Virus record (IMG/VR): IMGVR_UViG_3300043411_000873
Coordinates: 1-39,496 of that record
Length of the DNA: 39,496 nt
Reading direction: 5' to 3' (one strand)
From: a virus
Below, in pieces: positions 1-6,500 of the stretch. How positions within the stretch are numbered: position 1 is the stretch's first letter; each line of letters begins with the position of its first letter. Position numbers and translations under genes: made by a program. The notes under the pieces are model-generated. The model was not told the origin of the DNA, searched no databases, and saw nothing but the letters and a program-made list of their open reading frames with translations.

Positions 1-18
1 TGAGCTTCGGCGTTAGCG
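1..18 (+). other. Right end of a truncated attC site (R' core)
   Basis: The window opens in the last bases of an attC-like element. Its right core GTTAGCG lies at 12-18. The octamer GTTAGCGG at 12-19 is the exact reverse complement of CCGCTAAC at 1039-1046 at the far end of the same unit. The rest of the element is outside the window. Confidence 0.7.
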
Positions 19-22
19 GTCT

Positions 23-1015
23 TCATACGAACAACCGCTCCTGTGCTTTCACTGCTGCAATTCGTTGCGCTGCTTTGGCGTAGTTGTCCGGGCAAAGCTC
101 AACCCCGATAAACTCCCGCCCTAGCATGTGGCAGGCTTCGCCCATGCTCCCGCTGCCAGCGAACGGATCGAAAACAACCGCCCCCGGCTTGGTGCTGGCG
201 TTGATGATGTGGCACAACAACGGCAAAGGCTTTTCGCATGGGTGCTTTCCGGGATAGCCTTGCACCGGGTCAAATTCCCAAACATCAGAGTATTGGTCTC
301 GCGCCGTCACACTGAACGGACGCCGCAGGTCTTCGTACTCGCGCCGCAGGTCTTCGTACTCGCGCCGCAGATACTCCGCGCCAAAGGCTGCGCGCAGCTT
401 GGCGTAGTTCTCGGCCGTTGGCAGCGTCCATTGCACGCGGCTAAAATAGTGCCCGCTCATCTGGTTTCCGCAAGCGTCGTCGCATTTCTTGCGGTCAAAA
501 CCTGCCGCTATCCGTTCGCCATCCAGGTACGCCCGCAGCGGCTCGAAGATAAACCCGCGCAGCTCGTCGCACTTCGCTTCATAGCCGGCCTCCCCCTTCG
601 CCATGTTGTCGGCGCCGTAGTGCTCCGCGAATATGATCCTCTCCGTTTCCGGTAGCCACATGCGCAAGGCTTCTTTCTCGGTCTTCTGGCTCCAGCCTAC
701 AGAGCTTTTCCCGGCTGCACCCTTGCGCCATGTGATCGAGTTCAAAACCGCAAACCGCTTGCCGATCTCGCACTCCACCCGCGCAGCCATCTGCGGCGAG
801 GCGAAGAAATATAGGCTGCCGTTCGGCTTCAGGATGCGCTCGAACTGTTCGCACAGCAGCCCAACCCAATCCAAAAACTTAGCGGGTGTATCCCATTGGT
901 TGTCCCATGCCTCACCCTTCACCTTGTAGTAGGGCGGGTCTGTGATTATCGCGTCCACGCTGTTCGCGCCCATGTCGCGCATCACTTCCAAGCAATCGCC
1001 GTGTATCAGTTTCAA
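23..1015 (-). CDS. DNA methyltransferase, beta-type (N6-adenine or N4-cytosine), cassette L1
   Basis: This 330-residue protein has the catalytic motif TDPPYY (motif IV) near residue 25 and the SAM-binding motif VFDPFAGSGS (motif I) near residue 285. That order defines the beta class of amino-methyltransferases. It has a long central target-recognition region and near the end PGKHPCEKP, common in phage orphan methyltransferases. The start is TTG at 1015, eight bases after GGAG; the nearby ATG at 1020 runs only ATG-ACT-TGA. The gene fills a cassette bounded by inverted core sites at 12-19 and 1039-1046, with its stop about 5 bases from one core. An 18-base in-frame duplication gives REYEDLRREYEDLRR. 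No restriction endonuclease accompanies it, so self-protection against host restriction is the likely role; the target sequence cannot be read from here. A second copy lies at 39247-39496. Confidence 0.9.
   Translation of the reverse strand: MKLIHGDCLEVMRDMGANSVDAIITDPPYYKVKGEAWDNQWDTPAKFLDWVGLLCEQFERILKPNGSLYFFASPQMAARVECEIGKRFAVLNSITWRKGAAGKSSVGWSQKTEKEALRMWLPETERIIFAEHYGADNMAKGEAGYEAKCDELRGFIFEPLRAYLDGERIAAGFDRKKCDDACGNQMSGHYFSRVQWTLPTAENYAKLRAAFGAEYLRREYEDLRREYEDLRRPFSVTARDQYSDVWEFDPVQGYPGKHPCEKPLPLLCHIINASTKPGAVVFDPFAGSGSMGEACHMLGREFIGVELCPDNYAKAAQRIAAVKAQERLFV
312..367 (-). repeat. 18-base in-frame tandem repeat inside the methyltransferase
   Basis: The unit around caggtcttcgtactcgcg occurs twice head to tail, followed by a partial third copy. 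It encodes a doubled REYEDL segment in the recognition region. Such a repeat can expand or contract by slippage without breaking the frame. Confidence 0.8.
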
Positions 1016-1039
1016 GTCATCACTCCGTAGTTACCAGCC

Positions 1040-1100
1040 CGCTAACATTTCATTCGAGCCGACCGCCGCAAGCGGCGTCGGCTCAATTCAAGCGTTAGGG
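1040..1100 (+). other. attC-like site 1
   Basis: The left core CGCTAAC is at 1040-1046 and the right core GTTAGGG at 1094-1100. Between them the stem is gagccga / tcggctc and then cgccgc / gcggcg, with loop aa. One unpaired C sits on the left (L'') side, as the extrahelical base does in textbook 59-base elements such as the aadA1 attC. The flanks TTCATTCGAGCC and CAATTCAAGC also resemble that element, giving plus-strand polarity. Confidence 0.85.
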
Positions 1101-1104
1101 CGCA

Positions 1105-1335
1105 TCATTCTTGGTCACGGCACGCCGCAATCAGTTCATCAATCGCATCTCGCAGCGCCGGCCATTCGTTGGAGGCAATGGCAATCTTCCCGCCGCCCTC
1201 GCGGCCAGCCTGCGAAACCTCCACAAACTCGCCCGCAGCCTCGTCCACAATTTCAACGCGCGTGGCGTAGTCACTAAAGATCGGCTCGCCTTTCTTGCAG
1301 ACCGTTACCGCCGTCACTCGCCTCTCAAATCCCAT
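1105..1335 (-). CDS. Hypothetical 76-residue protein, cassette L2
   Basis: This is a small acidic protein beginning MGFERRVTAV and ending in AACRDQE. I do not recognise the family and see no signal peptide or membrane segment. The start is supported by AGGAGA seven bases upstream of ATG 1335. The gene fills a minimal cassette of 342 bases (1095-1436): its start lies about 25 bases from one core site and its stop about 5 bases from the other. This one-gene layout is typical of integron cassettes, except that the gene is antisense to attC polarity. Leftward read-through from the phage early operon could express it. Confidence 0.75.
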   Translation of the reverse strand: MGFERRVTAVTVCKKGEPIFSDYATRVEIVDEAAGEFVEVSQAGREGGGKIAIASNEWPALRDAIDELIAACRDQE

Positions 1336-1354
1336 GCGTGTCTCCTAGATCGCG

Positions 1355-1442
1355 CCCTAACAATTCGCTCAACCCGACGCCGCTTCGGGTTCGCGGTGAA
1401 ATCACGCGCTCACGGCGGCGCGGGTTAGCTCAGGTGTTAGGG
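1355..1442 (+). other. attC-like site 2 (long-loop form)
   Basis: Cores CCCTAAC (1355-1361) and GTTAGGG (1436-1442) flank the stem aacccg / cgggtt, an extrahelical A on the left side, then cgccgc / gcggcg and a loop of about 30 bases. The ten bases GCGCCCTAAC at 1352-1361 are the reverse complement of GTTAGGGCGC at 1094-1103, the other end of cassette L2. Confidence 0.88.
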
Positions 1443-1468
1443 CGCACCGGCCGTTCGTCGGAAACCCC

Positions 1469-1497
1469 TTGCACGCCGTGACTAGACACGATAGTAT
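1469..1497 (+). promoter_or_regulatory. Candidate sigma-70 promoter of cassette L3
   Basis: TTGCAC (1469-1474), a 17-base spacer and TAGTAT (1492-1497) form a plausible sigma-70 promoter facing the two rightward genes. It resembles the late promoter at 12361-12389, which has TTGCAT, a 17-base spacer and TAGTAT. Cassette L3 is the only one with genes opposite to the early operon, so it would need its own promoter. Confidence 0.5.
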
Positions 1498-1505
1498 CTC
1501 CACAT

Positions 1506-1524
1506 GGTCAGGACACGCCTGACC
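1506..1524 (+). promoter_or_regulatory. Inverted repeat downstream of the L3 promoter
   Basis: GGTCAGG, a five-base spacer and CCTGACC form a perfect seven-base inverted repeat about 10 bases after the candidate -10 box. It could be an operator or a transcript hairpin. It is not followed by a T run, so it is not a standard terminator. Confidence 0.45.
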
Positions 1525-1562
1525 CCGACACCAGCCGGTAGCCTGGTGAGAGAGAAAAGACC

Positions 1563-1853
1563 ATGAGCGCGACCTTCGACTTCGGCAACCGCACCATCAC
1601 CGCTTCCATCACTGGCCGCAGCGCTTGGGAAAAGGACGGCATGAGCCGCACCTACTTCACCCTGTCTTTTGACGGCGCGAAGGGCGAGCCGATCGCCAAG
1701 CTGTACGAAGTCCACGCGGGCGGCACCCGCGATGAGTCCTTCACCGTTGCTGGCCGCACCTTCGCCTTCCAGCCCGGCTTCGCCGACAGCAAGACCAAGC
1801 GCCGCGCCATCGCTGAAGCGGCCCGCTCGCTCGCTGCGGAGGTGGTCGCATGA
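1563..1853 (+). CDS. Hypothetical 96-residue protein, cassette L3
   Basis: The protein begins MSATFDFGNR and contains SAWEKDGMSRTYFTLSFDG, which reads like alternating beta strands, then an alanine-rich helical end. I recognise no domain. GAGAGA lies 8-10 bases before the ATG. Its stop overlaps the next gene's start (ATGA), so the pair is probably translationally coupled. With its partner it forms a two-gene cassette read rightward, along attC polarity, unlike the other cassettes. Confidence 0.75.
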   Translation: MSATFDFGNRTITASITGRSAWEKDGMSRTYFTLSFDGAKGEPIAKLYEVHAGGTRDESFTVAGRTFAFQPGFADSKTKRRAIAEAARSLAAEVVA

Positions 1854-2272
1854 CCGCCTTCGCGTCCCTGATGCGCCGCGCAGATGACCTCCTGCGCGGC
1901 GAGACAGACCCAGTGAAGTCGGAGTGGTGGCAGGGCTACAAGCGCGGCCTACGTCGCGCGCACCACGGCGCGAGCTTCGGCACGGACACGGAGCACCAGC
2001 TCTACCTGGATGCGGCGGCATCCGATGATCCGATGCGCCAGGCGCGCGGCAAAGGCTACGCGGCTGGCTTGACCCTCGAACCGCGTGACCCGCCGGCCTC
2101 CGACGCGGAGCGGGCGGCACGGTACAAGGCCAGCGGCCGGCAGATCGCGTGCGTGATCCGCGATCCAGCCGCACTCGATGCGCTTGACCGGCTCGCGGAA
2201 AGGCAGGGCGGGGTGACTGCTGCTGTGACTGCTGCACTACTCGCATGGTCTAAGTCCTCGCGTGCGCCCTAA
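1850..2272 (+). CDS. Hypothetical 140-residue protein, cassette L3
   Basis: The N-terminal half has EWWQGYKRGLRRAHHG and a basic middle. The C-terminal part, GRQIACVIRDPAALDALDRL followed by GGVTAAVTAALL, resembles a short ribbon-helix-helix or antitoxin-like fold; that is only a guess from pattern. The stop codon TAA lies inside the left core of attC3, so the gene ends exactly at the recombination site, as in many integron cassettes. It overlaps the preceding 96-residue gene by four bases. Confidence 0.75.
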   Translation: MTAFASLMRRADDLLRGETDPVKSEWWQGYKRGLRRAHHGASFGTDTEHQLYLDAAASDDPMRQARGKGYAAGLTLEPRDPPASDAERAARYKASGRQIACVIRDPAALDALDRLAERQGGVTAAVTAALLAWSKSSRAP

Positions 2273-2326
2273 CAATTCGTTCCATGCGAGGCCGCTTCGC
2301 GGCCCGCATGAACTCAATCGTTAGGT
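2267..2326 (+). other. attC-like site 3
   Basis: Cores CCCTAAC (2267-2273) and GTTAGGT (2320-2326) flank AATTCGTTC, then the stem catgcg / cgcatg, an extrahelical A on the left side and ggccgc / gcggcc. The left end GTGCGCCCTAAC (2262-2273) is the reverse complement of GTTAGGGCGCAC at 1436-1447. The element is 60 bases long, the textbook attC length. Confidence 0.9.
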
Positions 2327-2577
2327 GCCTGCTTCCGTGCCCACCTGTCGCGCCGCAACTTGATGGCCTCCTGTATCAGCGCATACGCGCCGCAGCCACG
2401 CGGTGCCAGTGATCCGGCAGCGAGCAAGTCCGAATACAAGTCGTCGCACAAGTCGCGCAGCCGCTCTATCTCTCGCGCTGCCGCGTGTTCTCGCTCGGTT
2501 TTCGGTCGGCGCGAGTCGAGCAGTTCGGCAATCAACTCGCAGTGCGGCCGTGCCTGCTTGGCGTCTTGAATTTTCAT
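2314..2577 (-). CDS. Hypothetical 87-residue protein, cassette L4
   Basis: This is a charged, mostly helical protein beginning MKIQDAKQAR, with REIERLRDLCDDLYSDLL in the middle, probably a short coiled coil or helical hairpin. I do not recognise it. ATG 2577 lies six bases after AGGGAG and overlaps the TGA of the gene that reads in from the next cassette (TGATG). The stop at 2314 is inside attC3, so the last residues are written by attC DNA. Confidence 0.7.
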   Translation of the reverse strand: MKIQDAKQARPHCELIAELLDSRRPKTEREHAAAREIERLRDLCDDLYSDLLAAGSLAPRGCGAYALIQEAIKLRRDRWARKQAPND

Positions 2578-2960
2578 CACTCACTCCCTGCCGCTGATAG
2601 GCGGCGTGGGTCCGTACAATCACTGTTAGGTTGCTTCCCGCACTCGCCGCGCAGTTCTTCCATGCACTGCCACAAACGCCCGTCGCCGTTCTTCTGGTGC
2701 GTCGTGGTGTCCCATGCATCCATTGCGCGCTGCATCACATGCTGCTGGCGTTCGATCATTGCTGCGGCCTGGGCCAGCGCCATCTCAAGGCCCGCGATCA
2801 CGTCCGCGCTGTTTGTCCCATCCTGCGGGCTCTTTGCATACAGGGGCTGTTGTTCAATCGCAAGGTCTGTGCCCCACTTCCAGGGCGGCACTTCGGTCAG
2901 CCGCCACTGGAATTTGTCCACGCCCATCGTCGGGCGGTAGCGCCACGCAACGATATTCAC
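2577..2960 (-). CDS. Hypothetical 127-residue phage protein, cassette L5
   Basis: The start GTG 2960 overlaps the stop of the HNH gene (GTGA) and gives VNIVAWRYRP, a plausible phage N terminus. The middle, ADVIAGLEMALAQAAAMIER, is helical. I do not recognise the family. The reading frame continues across decayed attC4, so the final 18 or so residues come from recombination-site DNA. It stops at TGA overlapping the ATG of the next cassette's gene (TGATG), fusing two cassettes into one translational unit. Confidence 0.7.
   Translation of the reverse strand: MNIVAWRYRPTMGVDKFQWRLTEVPPWKWGTDLAIEQQPLYAKSPQDGTNSADVIAGLEMALAQAAAMIERQQHVMQRAMDAWDTTTHQKNGDGRLWQCMEELRGECGKQPNSDCTDPRRLSAAGSE
2581..2631 (+). 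other. Decayed attC-like site 4 (right half)
   Basis: A good right core GTTAGGT (2625-2631) and a short hairpin gccgc-tgatag-gcggc (2590-2605) remain. I cannot find a left core complementary to GTTAGGTGCC, the start of cassette L4. The element looks partly deleted and is crossed by an open reading frame. Confidence 0.55.
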
Positions 2961-3526
2961 TTCATCACCTGCTGCGGGGGCGTCAAGCACTCGGCCTGCA
3001 AAAACGCGATGGTCGGCGCCTCTTTGCGCAGCGCGTAATTGGCCAAGTCGCTTTCCTTATGCAACTTACTTTTTGCGGCAAGGTAAGCCGCATGGGCTTG
3101 CTCTGCCGTTCCAAAGAATCCAAGTGACTTTGTTTGCCGATTCACCCGAATTTGCGCCAAAAAGCCATCTCGGTGTTTGCACTTTGACACTCCAAGTAAT
3201 CCGGTCGACGATGATGCGCGCGCCTTGTGTTGATTCTGTTGGTTGATGCACTTTGGCACATCTCGAAGGTTCGCCATCCTGTTGTCGCGTCTGTCGCCGT
3301 TGATGTGATCAATCTCATACTTCGGCCATTCACCCGTATGGATGAACCACGCCAATCGATGGAGCATGTAAAGCCTGCCATCGAGCTTTACACGCAAATA
3401 TCCATCATGCGAGCTTCCTACAAGCGCGCCGATTTTTGACCTTTGTCCTGTGCGCGTCTTCCATCTGACTTGTCCTGTTTCAAGGTCGTATGAAAGAGTC
3501 CGTCTGGCAGATTCCAAGTCAATCAT
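2957..3526 (-). CDS. HNH homing endonuclease with AP2 DNA-binding domain
   Basis: The protein (189 residues from ATG 3526) has an HNH nuclease core in the middle: LHRLAWFIHTGEWP, then EIDHINGDRRDNRMANLRDV with the catalytic His-Asn pattern. An AP2-type DNA-binding domain follows, GLLGVSKCKHRDGFLAQIRV through GFFGTAEQAHAAYLAAKSKL. This is the usual build of free-standing phage homing endonucleases. The start has GAGGGAG about six bases upstream and overlaps the 70-residue gene. The last 30 residues contain YALRKEAPTIAFL, which resembles YALRKEMPDIKFL at the end of the neighbouring 70-residue protein, as if insertion had fused the nuclease to part of its target gene. Confidence 0.9.
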   Translation of the reverse strand: MIDLESARRTLSYDLETGQVRWKTRTGQRSKIGALVGSSHDGYLRVKLDGRLYMLHRLAWFIHTGEWPKYEIDHINGDRRDNRMANLRDVPKCINQQNQHKARASSSTGLLGVSKCKHRDGFLAQIRVNRQTKSLGFFGTAEQAHAAYLAAKSKLHKESDLANYALRKEAPTIAFLQAECLTPPQQVMK

Positions 3527-3731
3527 CTTTTGCTCCCTCGTCAACCATAAGGAATTTAATGTCTGGCATTTCTTTCCTAAGTGCGTAGAACTCTACCTGC
3601 ACCTTTGCGCTGCCGATCATCTTGCCCGCCAAGTTGGCAAGCTCTGCCGCCTCGCCGGGCTTGATCGTGCCAGCGCGCAGCTGTGCAAACACCTCGGCCA
3701 GTTGGCCGCGCAGTTCATCCACGTTTTTCAT
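3519..3731 (-). CDS. Hypothetical 70-residue phage protein, cassette L5
   Basis: This small protein begins MKNVDELRGQLAEVF and contains IKPGEAAELANLAGKMIGSA, then a tail with EFYALRKEMPDIKFL. It resembles short helical proteins common in phage early regions; its function is unknown to me. It overlaps the upstream 135-residue gene by 17 bases and the HNH start downstream. Its C terminus is duplicated in divergent form at the end of the HNH protein. Confidence 0.7.
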   Translation of the reverse strand: MKNVDELRGQLAEVFAQLRAGTIKPGEAAELANLAGKMIGSAKVQVEFYALRKEMPDIKFLMVDEGAKDD

Positions 3732-4122
3732 TGATCGCCCTTTTCAACCTCATCATTTCGCGGTACGCATCGACCAAGCCCTGCGGCAAGTCGCTGCCCT
3801 TCATGCTCGTGTGCTGCGCCATAACCCGGCGCACGAACCCATCCGATAGCGTCTCTGCGTCGCGCTTGTTTCGCGCCTTCTGCCATTCCTTGCGCGCTGG
3901 ACGCGCCGCAGCCTTGGCACGCACTTCCGGCTTCGCTGCGTGCCGGTTCGCCTGCTCGCGGCGGCGCTCCGGGTCGCGCTCCACGTAGGCGCGTTTGTTG
4001 GCGTTGGCGCGTTCGCGGTTGTCTTGCTGCCACGCGGCAACAGCGGCAATCTGGCGCTCGCGGTTTTTGGCGTACCACTCGCGCAGGTAGGCTTTTTTGC
4101 GTTCTCGCTGCTCGTCTGTCAT
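3715..4122 (-). CDS. Hypothetical basic 135-residue phage protein, cassette L5
   Basis: The first 80 residues are very rich in Arg, Lys, Glu and Ala, with repeated NRER-like units, and likely form one long helix that could bind nucleic acid. The C-terminal part, LSDGFVRRVMAQHTSMKGSD then LPQGLVDAYREMMRLKRAI, is a pattern I associate with small phage proteins near HNH nucleases. No catalytic motif is visible. The start lies 20 bases from the left core of attC5, with GGAGAAACGGA before the ATG. It is the first gene of the array met by transcription from the early operon. Confidence 0.7.
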   Translation of the reverse strand: MTDEQRERKKAYLREWYAKNRERQIAAVAAWQQDNRERANANKRAYVERDPERRREQANRHAAKPEVRAKAAARPARKEWQKARNKRDAETLSDGFVRRVMAQHTSMKGSDLPQGLVDAYREMMRLKRAINEKRG

Positions 4123-4141
4123 TCCGTTTCTCCACCAAGCA

Positions 4142-4199
4142 ACCTAACACTTCGTTCCAGCCGACTGCCTACGGCAGCGACTGAACTAGGGCGTTAGGC
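4142..4199 (+). other. attC-like site 5 (array edge next to the early operon)
   Basis: Cores ACCTAAC (4142-4148) and GTTAGGC (4193-4199) flank CTTCGTTC, the stem cagccg / cgactg (one mismatch), an extrahelical A on the left side, and ctgcc / ggcag with loop tac. The left end AAGCAACCTAAC is the reverse complement of GTTAGGTTGCTT at 2625-2636, the other end of cassette L5. Confidence 0.88.
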
Positions 4200-4252
4200 G
4201 TCAGCATCCCAAGCAGCAACAACTGCCGCAACTTGAGTCTTTGCGTTGTCAC
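4169..4252 (-). CDS. Possible 27-residue peptide running into attC5
   Basis: GTG 4252 overlaps the SSB stop (GTGA) and opens a 27-codon frame, beginning [19 protein letters not shown] and ending inside attC5. It may be the remnant of a gene cut when the array arrived, or a chance frame. Only the start-stop overlap supports it. Confidence 0.3.
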   Translation of the reverse strand: MTTQRLKLRQLLLLGMLTPNALVQSLP

Positions 4253-4764
4253 GACAGCAGCGGCCCCGCGCTGTGCGTCGCGTAGGCGAGCATGCCGGCC
4301 AGCGGTGCGAGCATCCAAACGAACGGGATGTCGTCGTCCGCAAAACTATCCGGCACAGGAACCACCGGCGCGCGCGGCGTATGGCGCGGCTCGTCCGGCG
4401 CGACGGCTTGTGGCGCGACTTCCGATTCCCGCCTGCCGTCAAGCATCTGCATCTCGCTGGCGACGATCTCGGTGGTGTACTGGTCGCGACCTTCCTTGTC
4501 CTGCCACTTGCGGGTACGGATCGAGCCTTCGACGTATACCTTGCTGCCCTTGCGCAGGTACTCGGCCGCGATCTCGGCCAGCTTGCTGAAGGTCACAATT
4601 CGCAGCCACTCGGTGCGCTCCTGCTTCTGCCCGGTGCTCTTGTCTTTCCACGACTCGTTGACGGCGATACTGAAATTCGTGACGGCGCCGCCGGATGGCA
4701 GGTACTTGGTAGTCGGGTCTGAACCCAAGGTGCCGACGGCGATAACTTTGTTGATGCCTTTCAC
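4249..4764 (-). CDS. ssb: Single-stranded DNA-binding protein
   Basis: The 171-residue protein starts at GTG 4764 (GAGAGGA upstream) with [17 protein letters not shown], followed by the OB-fold sequence [20 protein letters not shown] and [19 protein letters not shown] proline-rich linker follows. The usual acidic tip DDDIPF is present but is not terminal: about 23 further residues, [19 protein letters not shown] and on, follow it. In cellular SSBs the free DDDIPF end binds partner proteins, so the extension could hide or replace that contact. It sits with Bet and the YqaJ exonuclease, as in lambda-type recombination modules, and is the last early gene before the array. Confidence 0.93.
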   Translation of the reverse strand: MKGINKVIAVGTLGSDPTTKYLPSGGAVTNFSIAVNESWKDKSTGQKQERTEWLRIVTFSKLAEIAAEYLRKGSKVYVEGSIRTRKWQDKEGRDQYTTEIVASEMQMLDGRRESEVAPQAVAPDEPRHTPRAPVVPVPDSFADDDIPFVWMLAPLAGMLAYATHSAGPLLS

Positions 4765-4808
4765 GCGGATTTCCTCTCTGTGATGTTCTTGTGGAGCCCG
4801 GTCATGTG

Positions 4809-6500
4809 TCAGATCGCCTTCAGCATGCGGTTGCTGGCGGCGTCGAGGTCCATGTCTAGCAGCCACTCGATGACCTTCGATTCATGCGCGCGGAAGTGCA
4901 GCGCCAGAACCTCGATGATCTGGTCGTCGGTGGGGCGGCTCTGTGCGGCCGGCGTGGTGATCGGCGTCGGCGCCGCGGTCGTTACCTGCGTCGCCACCGC
5001 GCTGATAGCCTGCGGGGCTGGCGTGCTGACGGTGGCCGGCCGCTTGCTGCGGGCGTCGGACTCAGCCTTGGCCCAAGCTTCGCGCTCGGCCTTCTCGCGC
5101 TCCGCACGTTCCGCCGCTTCTCGTGCCTTCGCTTCGGCCTCCGCCTTGGCCCGCTCCTCGGCGCGGATCTTCTCGCGCTCACGCTCTGCGGCCTCCTCGG
5201 CCTGCCGCTTCCGGGCGGCCTCGTGCTGGGCGATCCGCTGACCAACGATGGCGGCAACGGCCTCCGGGTCTTTGAGCACGAGCGCATGCTTGTCGTTGAA
5301 CAGGAAGTGGTGCTCGGGGTTCGCGTCCAGCGTTTCGAGGTTCTTCTCGATGATGCCGGCAACGCGGTCGGCCTCGATCTTCCATGCGGCCACGGCACAT
5401 GCTGCGGCGTCGCGCAGTGAAGCAATCGTCTTTTTGCCTTTCATTGAACCGGCGATGTCGTGCGGGATGGCCGGCAGGTAGGTGCCGCCAAGGCGGGCGT
5501 CGGTGGCCTTGATGTGCTCCTGGATCTGCGCGACGGCGTTCGACTGGATCTGCGCCCGGACGACCTCCTTGCGGTCCTTCACCAGCTTCTCGCGGGCGAG
5601 GCGGGTGTCTCGGGCCAGCTTGTGCAGCATGGCTTTCATCTTGCGCATCTCATCGACGACCGAGATTTGCGCGAGGGCACGGTCCTCGGCGGCCTGAAGC
5701 TCGTCCTCCGCCCGCTTGAGTACCTTCACCTCGTTCTCTGCGTCGGCAAAGTCCTGGTCAGATTCCGGCGCAGGATTCAGCCCGTCAATGAACGCGCGCA
5801 GGCGGCCGCCAAACTCTGGCAGGTTTGACAGGACTTGCAGCGCGCCCTCGATATTCACGTTGACGGCCGGCAGATCCATGATCGGGGAGGCGACCACGAC
5901 GGGCGCCTGTTCCTCGTGGACGTAGACGTCGAGATCCGCGAGGAATTGCCGCCAGCCTGCGATCAGCGCCGCACGCCGCGCGGGTATGGACGTGTACCAC
6001 ATGTGCCTGCACTGATCTGTGGTTCCGTCGCTGGTGACGAACAGGGTGCGATCGGCGCCGGAGACGAGCAGTTGGTGCTCGAGCTGCCAAGTCCAGTTCG
6101 GCCCGGGATCGCCTCGCTCGATCATTCTGGCCAGATCCGCCGACCACAGCTTGTGCTCGAACAGGATGTCGCCGGCCATCGTCACGCCGTCGAAGCTCGC
6201 GAGGAACGTCATGCCGTCGATGTCTTCCGTGCCCGTCACCGGATACAGGTCGTCGCCGACGATCGTTTCTGCATGGAGGCGGAACGCGGCCTCTGCGCGG
6301 TGCCCGGCATCGAATCGAGCCTGCGTTCCGCTGTCGACCTCCGGGCGGACGCCGGTCGACTTCTCGCGCAGCAGGGCCGTGCGCGTCGTGTACTTGCTAT
6401 CGCCCATCATGGCGGGCGCCTCGCTGGCGGTGCATACACGCGGGTCGGCGCGTAGCGCGAGCCAATCTTGCCCACCTTGTTGTACGTTGTGGATTCTCAT
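4809..6500 (-). CDS. YqaJ-family viral exonuclease with long coiled-coil C terminus
   Basis: The N-terminal 200 residues fit the YqaJ/lambda-exonuclease fold: [20 protein letters not shown], then [28 protein letters not shown] with the acidic and Glu-x-Lys metal-site residues, and [20 protein letters not shown]. After residue 230 come long charged helices, including a highly repetitive Arg-Glu-Ala stretch around 430-490, then a Pro-Thr-Ala linker and a small C-terminal helical domain. Together these make it much longer than the usual 220-320 residues. It would resect double-strand ends for the Bet annealase. ATG 6500 has AAGGAG upstream and overlaps the Bet stop (ATGA). Confidence 0.88.
   Translation of the reverse strand: MRIHNVQQGGQDWLALRADPRVCTASEAPAMMGDSKYTTRTALLREKSTGVRPEVDSGTQARFDAGHRAEAAFRLHAETIVGDDLYPVTGTEDIDGMTFLASFDGVTMAGDILFEHKLWSADLARMIERGDPGPNWTWQLEHQLLVSGADRTLFVTSDGTTDQCRHMWYTSIPARRAALIAGWRQFLADLDVYVHEEQAPVVVASPIMDLPAVNVNIEGALQVLSNLPEFGGRLRAFIDGLNPAPESDQDFADAENEVKVLKRAEDELQAAEDRALAQISVVDEMRKMKAMLHKLARDTRLAREKLVKDRKEVVRAQIQSNAVAQIQEHIKATDARLGGTYLPAIPHDIAGSMKGKKTIASLRDAAACAVAAWKIEADRVAGIIEKNLETLDANPEHHFLFNDKHALVLKDPEAVAAIVGQRIAQHEAARKRQAEEAAEREREKIRAEERAKAEAEAKAREAAERAEREKAEREAWAKAESDARSKRPATVSTPAPQAISAVATQVTTAAPTPITTPAAQSRPTDDQIIEVLALHFRAHESKVIEWLLDMDLDAASNRMLKAI

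Noticed and set aside
1-272. The two window ends as a direct terminal repeat of the phage
   Set aside because: The match is broken by about ten differences at 102-145 and does not begin at base 1, so it is a duplicated or alternative cassette and not a true terminal repeat.
128-655. Long rightward frame opposite the methyltransferase
   Set aside because: It is the antisense shadow of a clear methyltransferase gene in GC-rich DNA and has no protein-like domain.
1040-1442. attC-like hairpins as ordinary transcription terminators
   Set aside because: They lack T runs, have paired GTT/AAC cores that match across units, and carry the extrahelical base in a fixed position.
1482-2246. 254-codon leftward frame opposite cassette L3
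   Set aside because: The Arg/Pro/Ser-rich product is typical of antisense frames; the rightward pair has ribosome sites, coupling and a stop at the core site.
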